A DNA stretch of 58,888 nucleotides, taken from the NCBI GenBank assembly GCA_016871595.1, contig VHCY01000004.1, positions 1-58,888 of the forward strand. Reading direction: 5' to 3'. Shown in pieces: positions 10,738-20,152 of this stretch. The stretch comes from Verrucomicrobiota bacterium (GTDB lineage: Bacteria > Verrucomicrobiota > Verrucomicrobiia > Opitutales > Opitutaceae). Numbering within the stretch: the first letter of the stretch is position 1; every line of letters begins with the position of its first letter. A program made the translations under genes and the position numbers. The notes under the pieces are model-generated. The model had not been told where the DNA came from. It did no database searches and saw nothing but the letters and a program-made list of their open reading frames with translations.

Positions 10738-10814
10738 GGTGGCTTGAGGATTCCGGCGGGAAAGGCCGGCGATAACGGCGCGGGGCGCCTTACCCTTTGG
10801 TTGGTCGATCTGGG

Positions 10815-11132
10815 TTAAGATTTGAGGAGCTTCAGGAGGGCGACGTCCCCGGGACGGACCGCTTGGTCCGCCGCCAGGCGGGTGATGAGGGCGGCGCTGA
10901 CCGCGGGCCGGAGCGCGACGAGGATGACCTCGCCGATCTCGCGACCATCGCGGACCAGCCGGCAGAGCATCCCCTGCCGCAGGCCGCCGTCGAACCCGGC
11001 ATCGAGGACCACGAGGTCCGCGACGCTTCCCGCTTCCACCGCCAGCACGGTGCCGGCACGGGGCGACGCCGCGGCCGCGGCCGCCGCGACCGGGAGCACA
11101 CCCGCCAGGAAGAGGGAAAGGAGACGACGCAT
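10815..11132 (-). CDS. Small secreted protein of unknown function inserted between rpsS and rplV
   Basis: 105 aa; MRRLLSLFLAGVLPVAAAAAAASPRAG signal-like N-terminus, then beta-rich VLDAGFDGGLRQGMLCRLVRDGREIGEVILVALRPAVSAALI...RPGDVALLKLLKS; no shadowing by a better ORF in the gap. Confidence 0.7.
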   Translation of the reverse strand: MRRLLSLFLAGVLPVAAAAAAASPRAGTVLAVEAGSVADLVVLDAGFDGGLRQGMLCRLVRDGREIGEVILVALRPAVSAALITRLAADQAVRPGDVALLKLLKS

Positions 11133-11140
11133 CGGTAAAA

Positions 11141-11416
11141 TCAGATTTCCTTGCGGGTCATCCCGCCGTGCGCCTTGAACACGCGGGTCGGGGCGAACTC
11201 CCCGAGCTTGTGCCCGACCATGTTCTCGGTGACGTACACCGCGACGAACGCCTTGCCGTTGTGCACGCTGAACGTGTGGCCGACGAAGTCGGGGGTGATG
11301 GTCGAACGGCGGGACCAGGTCTGGATCGGCTTCTTGGTGCCGGCCTTGACCGCCTTCTCGATCTTCTCGAGCAGGTGGTAGTCGACAAAGAAGCCCTTCT
11401 TGATGGAACGTGCCAT
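11141..11416 (-). CDS. rpsS: 30S ribosomal protein S19
   Basis: [24 protein letters not shown]...[57 protein letters not shown]. Confidence 0.97.
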   Translation of the reverse strand: MARSIKKGFFVDYHLLEKIEKAVKAGTKKPIQTWSRRSTITPDFVGHTFSVHNGKAFVAVYVTENMVGHKLGEFAPTRVFKAHGGMTRKEI

Positions 11417-11434
11417 GGTACGGAGGGGGCTGGA

Positions 11435-12304
11435 TTACTTCTGACCGCGCGGCTTGCGGCCGTTGTGGTGGACGATGATCTGGGCGTTCGACGGCTTGGA
11501 GCGGCGCCGGGTCGGGAAACCCTTGGCCAGCTGGCCCCACGGGGACACCAGCTGCTGGCGGCCGCCACCGCCCTTGGACTTGCCCTGACCGCCACCGTTG
11601 GGGTGATCGACCGGGTTCATCGCCATACCGCGGACCGTCGGGCGGATGCCGAGCCAGCGGGACCGGCCGGCCTTGCCGAGGGACTGCTGGTTGTGGTCGC
11701 CGTTGCCCACCTCACCGATCGTGGCGCGGCACTTGGCGTTCACGTGGCGCAGCTCGCCCGAGGGCATCTTGAGCGTCGCCTGACCCTCCTCGACGGCCAC
11801 CAGCTCCAGGCTGGCACCGGCGCTGCGGGCGATCTGCGCGCCGCGACCCGGCACGAGCTCGACGCAGTGCAGGCGCGTCGAAGGCGGGATGATCGCCAGG
11901 GGGAAGTTGTTGCCGACCGTGTAGTCGTTGGTCGTGGCCTTGTCGGAGGTCACGATCGTGTCGCCTACCTTGAGGCCCTTCGGGGCCAGGATATAGGCCT
12001 TCACGCCGTCGTTGTAAGCGATCAGGGCGAGGTTGGCCGAGCGATTGGGATCGTACTCGAGGGCCTGGACGCGGGCGGGCAGGTCGAGCCGGGACCGCTT
12101 GAAGTCCACGATCCGGTACAGCTGCTTGTGGCCGCCGCCACGATGGCGGGAAGTCACCCGGCCATAGACATTGCGGCCGCCGGACTTGTTCTTCGACTCG
12201 GTGAGGCCGCGCTCGGGGCGCTTGCGGGAGAGCTGGCCCGAGGTCTTGTTCAGGGCCGTGAAGCGGCCGGCGGGCGTCAGCGGACGAAAGGAATGGATAG
12301 GCAT
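11435..12304 (-). CDS. rplB: 50S ribosomal protein L2
   Basis: KNKSGGRNVYGRVTSRHRGGGHKQLYRIVDFKR...GMAMNPVDHPNGGGQGKSKGGGGRQQLVSPWGQLAKG. Confidence 0.97.
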   Translation of the reverse strand: MPIHSFRPLTPAGRFTALNKTSGQLSRKRPERGLTESKNKSGGRNVYGRVTSRHRGGGHKQLYRIVDFKRSRLDLPARVQALEYDPNRSANLALIAYNDGVKAYILAPKGLKVGDTIVTSDKATTNDYTVGNNFPLAIIPPSTRLHCVELVPGRGAQIARSAGASLELVAVEEGQATLKMPSGELRHVNAKCRATIGEVGNGDHNQQSLGKAGRSRWLGIRPTVRGMAMNPVDHPNGGGQGKSKGGGGRQQLVSPWGQLAKGFPTRRRSKPSNAQIIVHHNGRKPRGQK

Positions 12305-12332
12305 GGGGGGATCTCCGGAGGAGGGCGCGGGC

Positions 12333-12614
12333 TCAGACCAATTCGATCTTGTCGCCGGCCTTGAGGGTCACGATCGCCTTCTTGTAGTCGGAACCGACGC
12401 TGGGCCGGCCCTGGCGGCTGCGCTTGTTCTTGCCGCGGTAGGTCTGGGTGTTCACGCGGCGCACGGTGACCTTGAAGGTCTCCTCGACCGCGACCGCGAT
12501 CTGGTCCTTGGTGGCGTGGCCGTGCACCTCGAACGTATATTGGCCGAGCGTCGAGGAGAGCTTATTCGACTTCTCCGTGAGGCGGACGAGTTTGAGGATC
12601 TTGTCGGCTTGCAT
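12333..12614 (-). CDS. rplW: 50S ribosomal protein L23
   Basis: TEKSNKLSSTLGQYTFEVHGHATKDQIAVAVEETFKVTVRRVNTQTYRGKNKRSRQGRPSVGSDYKKAIVTLKAGDKIEL. Confidence 0.95.
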   Translation of the reverse strand: MQADKILKLVRLTEKSNKLSSTLGQYTFEVHGHATKDQIAVAVEETFKVTVRRVNTQTYRGKNKRSRQGRPSVGSDYKKAIVTLKAGDKIELV

Positions 12615-13249
12615 TAGTTCTTCCCTCCATTGGCGCGGGCCAAAATCGCCTCGAGCGCCTTCGTGCTGACGATGATCTTCGCGTACTGGGCGAGATCCAG
12701 GGTGTTGAGCTGGGCCGCGTCCTGGAGCGACACCCGCTCCAGATTGCGCGACGAGCGGGACGTCACCGCGTCGAAACCGGCGTCCACCAGCAGCACGCGG
12801 CCCTTGGGGGCGATGCGGGTGACGACCTCGTTCACCGCCTTGGTCTTGGCGACGCCGGCCTGGAAGGCCTCGATGACGGCGAGCTCGCCCGCGGTGCAGC
12901 GGTCGAAGAGGGCGCGGCTGAAGGCGAGGCGGCGGACGCGCGCGTTCACCTTCTTGGAATAGTCACGGGGCTTGGGCCCGAAGACGACGCCACCGCCGAC
13001 CCACAGGGGGGAGCGGATGGAACCGGCGCGGGCGCGGCCGGTGCCCTTCTGCCGCCACGGCTTCTTGCCGCCACCCCGGACCTCGCCGCGGGTCTTGGTC
13101 GAGTGCGTGCCCTGGCGGTTGTTCGCGTTGATCGCGACGATGACCTCCTTGACCGCCTGCAGGCCCTTGTCGCCCTCGAAGGTCGGCACGTTCGCGAAAT
13201 CGCGTTCGCTGCTGGTCTTGCCGTCGGAACTGAAGACTACGAGTTTCAT
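12614..13249 (-). CDS. rplD: 50S ribosomal protein L4
   Basis: NRQGTHSTKTRGEVRGGGKKPWRQKGTGRARAGSIRSPLWVGGGVVFGPKPRDYSKKVNARVRRLAFSRAL. Confidence 0.96.
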   Translation of the reverse strand: MKLVVFSSDGKTSSERDFANVPTFEGDKGLQAVKEVIVAINANNRQGTHSTKTRGEVRGGGKKPWRQKGTGRARAGSIRSPLWVGGGVVFGPKPRDYSKKVNARVRRLAFSRALFDRCTAGELAVIEAFQAGVAKTKAVNEVVTRIAPKGRVLLVDAGFDAVTSRSSRNLERVSLQDAAQLNTLDLAQYAKIIVSTKALEAILARANGGKN

Positions 13250-13263
13250 CTCAGGGTTCTCCT

Positions 13264-13983
13264 TTACTTCTTGGCTGCGGCCTTGGCTTCCTTCGCCGGC
13301 TTCGCTTCCTTGGCGGGAGCCGGGGCGGCCGCCGGGGCGACCACCGCACGCTGGCCCTTGATCGCCGTGCGCACCAGCACGTCGTCGCCGTTCGCGCCGG
13401 GAATGGCGCCCTTCACGAGGATCAGGTTGCGTTCCGCGATGACCCGCACCACGCGCAGGTTCTGCACCGTGCGGCGCTCCGAGCCCATATGCCCGGGCAT
13501 CGACTGGTTCTTCCAGGAACGGCCGGGCGTCTGGCGCATACCGATCGACCCGATGCGGCGGTGGAACATCGAGCCGTGGGAGGCCGGACCACCGGCGACC
13601 CGCCAGCGCTTGACCACGCCCTGGAAACCCTTGCCCTTGGTCACGCCGATCACGTCGACCAGCTGGCCCTCGGTGAAGGCCGCGGCGGTGACGACGTCAC
13701 CGACCTTCAGCTTGGCCTCCGCGTCGAGGCGGACCTCGGCGAGCACGCGGGGGGCGGCATCGAGACCGGCCTTCTTCGCGTGTCCGAGCTCACCGGCGGA
13801 GCTGTTCTTTTCCTTCTGACGGGCGAACCCGAGCTGCACGGCGTGATAGCCATCACGGGCGGCGGTCTTAACTTGGACGACGGCGCAGGGGCCGGCCTCG
13901 ACCACGGTGACCGGCACGAGCACATTCTGTGCGTCGTAAACCTGGGTCATCCCGAGTTTCTTTCCTAGAATTTCGGAGATCAT
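13264..13983 (-). CDS. rplC: 50S ribosomal protein L3 with Lys/Ala-rich C-terminal tail
   Basis: MISEILGKKLGMTQVYDAQNVLVPVTVVEAGPC...GKGFQGVVKRWRVAGGPASHGSMFHRRIGSIGMRQTPGRSWKNQSMPGHMG. Confidence 0.96.
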   Translation of the reverse strand: MISEILGKKLGMTQVYDAQNVLVPVTVVEAGPCAVVQVKTAARDGYHAVQLGFARQKEKNSSAGELGHAKKAGLDAAPRVLAEVRLDAEAKLKVGDVVTAAAFTEGQLVDVIGVTKGKGFQGVVKRWRVAGGPASHGSMFHRRIGSIGMRQTPGRSWKNQSMPGHMGSERRTVQNLRVVRVIAERNLILVKGAIPGANGDDVLVRTAIKGQRAVVAPAAAPAPAKEAKPAKEAKAAAKK

Positions 13984-14136
13984 TGGGCTAAGCGGTAGGT
14001 GGATTAGGTTCCGTTGGACGGACCTACTTTAGCGGGGCCGGGAGGTTCCCCGGGGGGAACATCGGCGTCTGCTAACTGTAGAGGGACGAATCCGGGTGGA
14101 GGGAAAAAGCGGGGTGGAGGGAGGCAGCCGGGCGAC

Positions 14137-14445
14137 TCAGACGTTGATGGTGATGTCCACGCCCGACGGCAAATTGAGCTTCTTCAGCTCGTCCACCGTC
14201 TGCGCGGTGGGCTCGATGATGTCGATCAGGCGCTTGTGCGTGCGGGTCTCAAACTGCTCCATCGACTTCTTGTCGACGTGCGGGGACCGGTTGACCGAGA
14301 GCTTCTCGATGCGCGTGGGCAGCGGGATCGGGCCGGAGACCCGGGCGCCCGACCGCTTGGCCGTCTCGACGATGTCCTGGGCTGACTGGTCGATGACGCG
14401 GTAGTCAAAGCCCTGGAGTTTGATGCGGATGCGCTGGCCTTTCAT
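14137..14445 (-). CDS. rpsJ: 30S ribosomal protein S10
   Basis: [76 protein letters not shown]. Confidence 0.97.
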   Translation of the reverse strand: MKGQRIRIKLQGFDYRVIDQSAQDIVETAKRSGARVSGPIPLPTRIEKLSVNRSPHVDKKSMEQFETRTHKRLIDIIEPTAQTVDELKKLNLPSGVDITINV

Positions 14446-14465
14446 AACGGGAGAGGGACTGGGGG

Positions 14466-16655
<2,190 letters not shown>

Positions 16656-16674
16656 TGGCGGGAGGAGCGGGCGG

Positions 16675-17148
16675 TTACCAGCGCAGGTGGGCGAAGGCGC
16701 GATTGGCCTGGGCCATCTTGTGCGTGTCTTCCTTCTTCTTCACCACCGAGCCCGTGTTGTTGTAGGCGTCGACGATCTCCGCGGCGAGGGCGTCGCGCAT
16801 CGGGATGCCCTTGCGGGCGCCGGCGGCGGCGACGATCCAACGAAGCGCGAGCGACTCCTGGCGCTCAAACGAAATCTCGATCGGCACCTGGTAAGTGGCG
16901 CCACCGACGCGGCGGCTCTTCACCTCGAGGCGGGGACGGGCGTTCTCGAGCGCGCCCAGCAGGAGGTCGACCGGGTCGCCCTTCTGCAACTTCTCGGAGA
17001 CCTTCTCAAAGGCCCCGTAAACGATGCGCTGGGCAAGGTTCTTCTTGCCCCCCTTCATGATCACATTGACAAGGTGCGCGACCAGGGGGCTCTGGTAGCG
17101 GAGATCGGGCTGAACCTGGCGCTTCTCTGCGCGGTGACGGCGGGACAT
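16675..17148 (-). CDS. rpsG: 30S ribosomal protein S7
   Basis: [50 protein letters not shown]. Confidence 0.97.
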   Translation of the reverse strand: MSRRHRAEKRQVQPDLRYQSPLVAHLVNVIMKGGKKNLAQRIVYGAFEKVSEKLQKGDPVDLLLGALENARPRLEVKSRRVGGATYQVPIEISFERQESLALRWIVAAAGARKGIPMRDALAAEIVDAYNNTGSVVKKKEDTHKMAQANRAFAHLRW

Positions 17149-17175
17149 GGCGGGAGTGGCGGGGGACGGAAGGGA

Positions 17176-17556
17176 TTACTTGGCGGCCTTCGGGCGCTTG
17201 ACGCCGTACTTGGAGCGGGAGCGGCGGCGCTTCTCGACGCCGGTGGCGTCCAGAGTGCCGCGGACGATGTGGTAACGGACGCCGGGGAGATCCTTCACGC
17301 GGCCGCCGCGGACGAGCACGATCGAGTGCTCCTGCAGATTGTGGCCCTCGTCCGGAATGTAAGAGATAACCTCATTGCCGTTCGTGAGTCGGACCTTGGC
17401 GACCTTGCGGATGGCCGAATTCGGCTTCTTCGGGGTGCGGGTCATCACCTGAACGCAAACGCCGCGGCGGAAGGGATTGCCCGCCAGGGCCGGGGACTTC
17501 GACTTGGCGGTCACCTGGCGGCGGCCTTTGCGCACGAGTTGGTTAATGGTCGGCAT
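17176..17556 (-). CDS. rpsL: 30S ribosomal protein S12
   Basis: [78 protein letters not shown]. Confidence 0.98.
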   Translation of the reverse strand: MPTINQLVRKGRRQVTAKSKSPALAGNPFRRGVCVQVMTRTPKKPNSAIRKVAKVRLTNGNEVISYIPDEGHNLQEHSIVLVRGGRVKDLPGVRYHIVRGTLDATGVEKRRRSRSKYGVKRPKAAK

Positions 17557-17656
17557 ACGCGGAGGTTATTCTTACGAGGGAAACAGGACGAAAAGGGGAA
17601 AACGCTACCGGCGGCGAAACCGCGGGCAAGCACAATCTCGATCAAACTGCGGGAAA

Positions 17657-17678
17657 CGTCGTCCGTGGTCGGACGACG
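17657..17678. promoter_or_regulatory. Perfect 9-bp inverted repeat in the divergent rpsL/exosortase intergenic region
   Basis: CGTCGTCCG-TGGT-CGGACGACG. Confidence 0.5.
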
Positions 17679-17766
17679 GAACCGGCAAGCGCGTCGACCC
17701 GCGTCGCCGCGGACAAGCGCAAAATCGCGCTCGCTTCCCCGAGGAAGCCGGTTTCCCTCCGCCCGA

Positions 17767-18777
17767 ATGCGCGCCGGCTGGATGAAAATCCGCTCCGACC
17801 TCCCGGGCTCCCTCGGGCTCGCGCTGCTGCTTGCCGGCGGCTTTATGCTCTTTACCGCTTGGGACCAGTCCCACTGGTGGCGGGTGAAGCAGGACTACTC
17901 CTTCGGCTGGCTCGTACCGCTCTTGGTCGCGTTCGTGGTGCACGACCGATGGCCTCGCATCCGCGCAGCCGCCGCGGCCTGCGCCCAGCCGCACAGCCCC
18001 CGCGCCGCCGGGTGGCAGGGCTGGCTCCTCGCGACTTTAACCGGCTCCGCGCTGCTGCTGGGCGCGGCGTTTTTTCTCCTCGGCTCCTTCTATCGCGCCG
18101 GAGCTGGCACCTCCCAGCCCGGCACGCTCGCCATCACGCTGGGCATGGCCGGAATTACCGCAGCTCTGCTGGTGCTGAACGCCCCGCCGACCCCCTCCCC
18201 TACCCCGGCTGGTCTGACCACGGACGCTCGGCTCCGCCTCGCCAGCCTCTTTCTGTTCCCCGTGCTGATCTGGCTCGTCTCCGCCCCGATGGTCTCGGCC
18301 GTGGAGTCTAAGCTGAACCTAGTCCTCCTTCGGCGCGTGGTGGCCGTGGTGGCGTTCGTCTTCGACGCGCTCGGCCTGCCGATCGAGCAACGCGGCAACG
18401 TGCTCGCCCTCCCGCCGGTCAACGGCCAAGCCAACCTAGTCGGCGTGGAGGACGCATGCTCCGGCATTCGTTCCCTCACCGCCTGTCTTTTCGCCGGTTC
18501 GTTCCTCGCGGCGGTATTCGTGCAGCAGGCGTGGAAGAAGGTTGCACTCGTCGTCGCTGCCCTGCTGCTGGCGTTTGTGACGAACCTCGCCCGCAGCTTA
18601 TTCCTCACCGCTTGGGCCTACCGCCATGGCCACGCCGCGATCGAGGGCACGGTCCACGATCTGGCGGGCTACGCAGTCCTTGGCGGCACCGTTCTCGGCC
18701 TGCTCGGGCTCCTCCCGCTGCTTAACCTCCGGCTGCTACCCGCGGGACGCCCGCCCCCGGCCGCCCCGAGCCCGTGA
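17767..18777 (+). CDS. Exosortase/archaeosortase family transpeptidase
   Basis: Multi-TM; catalytic signatures VEDACSGIRSLTACLFAG (Cys), VTNLARSLFLTAWAYRHG (Arg), GTVHDLAGYAVLG (His). Confidence 0.88.
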   Translation: MRAGWMKIRSDLPGSLGLALLLAGGFMLFTAWDQSHWWRVKQDYSFGWLVPLLVAFVVHDRWPRIRAAAAACAQPHSPRAAGWQGWLLATLTGSALLLGAAFFLLGSFYRAGAGTSQPGTLAITLGMAGITAALLVLNAPPTPSPTPAGLTTDARLRLASLFLFPVLIWLVSAPMVSAVESKLNLVLLRRVVAVVAFVFDALGLPIEQRGNVLALPPVNGQANLVGVEDACSGIRSLTACLFAGSFLAAVFVQQAWKKVALVVAALLLAFVTNLARSLFLTAWAYRHGHAAIEGTVHDLAGYAVLGGTVLGLLGLLPLLNLRLLPAGRPPPAAPSP

Positions 18778-20090
18778 CGTCCCCACTGCTCTGGCTCTAC
18801 CGGGCCCTGTTCACTCCGGCGCTCCTCGCGCTCGCCCCCCGGTACGGCCTCCGGATGATTCGGCGCGGCGGTTACGGCCCCGGATTTTCCCAGCGCCTCG
18901 GCTGGCTCGCTCCGCTCCCCCCGCCCACGCCCGGCCGCACCCGCGTTTGGGTGCAGGCGGTCAGCGTCGGCGAACTGCTCGCGCTTGGACCGGTACTCCG
19001 GGGGCTGCACGCGGCCGGCGCCGAGATCGTGCTCACGACGACCACCAGCACCGGCCGGCGCCTCGCCGCGGAACGCTACGGCTCGCTCGCTTCCACCCTC
19101 GCCTACTTTCCCCTCGACGCCTGGCCGTGCTCGGCCGCCGCGTGGCGAGCGCTGCAACCCCAGCTGGTGGTGCTGGCCGAAGGCGAACGGTGGCCGGAAC
19201 ACTTGCATCAGGCCGCACACCGCGGCGTGCCCGTGGTTTGCGTTAACGCGCGCCTCAGCGACCGTTCCTTCCGCCGGCTCAGCCGGGTGCCCGGGCTGGC
19301 GCCGCTGGTCCTCGGCCGCCGCACCCGCTTCCTCGCCGCCTCGGCTCTCGACGCCAACCGCCTCGTTCGTCTCGGTGTCAGCGAGGACCGGGTCAGCATC
19401 ACCGGCAACCTCAAGCTCGACGTGACGCCCAGCACCTGCCCGCCCGCGGAGCAGGTGCGGTTGCGCCGGGAACTGGGCTTGGGGGCGGGACCGCTGCTGC
19501 TCGGCGCCTCGACCTGGGCCGGGGAGGAGGCGGCGCTGCTCGCGGCTTGGCGCCAGGCCCGCGCCCAAGGCCTAGAGGCCCAATTGCTGCTGGTGCCCCG
19601 CCACGCCGAGCGTCGGGGGGAGGTGCAGCAGACTCTCCACACCGCGGGCGTGCGCGGCCACTTCCGCACCGACGGCCCCGCCCCGAGCCCGGTCGAGGTG
19701 GCGGTCGCCGACACCACGGGCGAACTGGCCCTGCTCACGCACCTCGCGGACGTCGTCTTTGTGGGCAAAAGCCTGCCCCCGCACACGGAGGGTCAGAGTC
19801 CGGTGGAAGCCGCGGCCCTTGGCAAAACCCTCCTGCTCGGTCCGGGGATGAGCAACTTCCGCACGGTCGCCGGGGAACTCCTCGCCGCCGGCGCCGCCGA
19901 GACGGTTGCCACGCCGGCCGCGCTCGCTGCCGCCGCGACCCGGCTACTGTCCGATCCCGCCACCCTCGCCGCCCGCGGCCAGGCCGCCGAAGCGTGGCAC
20001 GCCCGGAACCGCGGCGCCGCCGATCGCACCCTCGCCGCGCTCCAGCCGTTCCTCACCGCCCCCGCCGCGGCGGCGCGGCCGGGTTGCTAA
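18774..20090 (+). CDS. waaA: 3-deoxy-D-manno-octulosonic acid (Kdo) transferase
   Basis: GYGPGFSQRLGW...VWVQAVSVGELLALGPVLRGLH...EIVLTTTTSTGRRLA...YFPLDAW...VVCVNARLSDRSFRRL; GTG start overlaps exosortase stop (GTGA). Confidence 0.9.
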   Translation: MTSPLLWLYRALFTPALLALAPRYGLRMIRRGGYGPGFSQRLGWLAPLPPPTPGRTRVWVQAVSVGELLALGPVLRGLHAAGAEIVLTTTTSTGRRLAAERYGSLASTLAYFPLDAWPCSAAAWRALQPQLVVLAEGERWPEHLHQAAHRGVPVVCVNARLSDRSFRRLSRVPGLAPLVLGRRTRFLAASALDANRLVRLGVSEDRVSITGNLKLDVTPSTCPPAEQVRLRRELGLGAGPLLLGASTWAGEEAALLAAWRQARAQGLEAQLLLVPRHAERRGEVQQTLHTAGVRGHFRTDGPAPSPVEVAVADTTGELALLTHLADVVFVGKSLPPHTEGQSPVEAAALGKTLLLGPGMSNFRTVAGELLAAGAAETVATPAALAAAATRLLSDPATLAARGQAAEAWHARNRGAADRTLAALQPFLTAPAAAARPGC

Positions 20091-20152
20091 CGCGCACCAA
20101 CTTCAGGATTGCACCGGGCTCGCCCCCTCCTTCACGGTCGACGTTTCGATCG

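Noticed and set aside
10815-11540. 241-aa version of the insert ORF starting inside rplB
   Set aside because: The upstream portion is an alternative frame of rpsS/rplB; the 105-aa ORF from 11132 is the credible gene.
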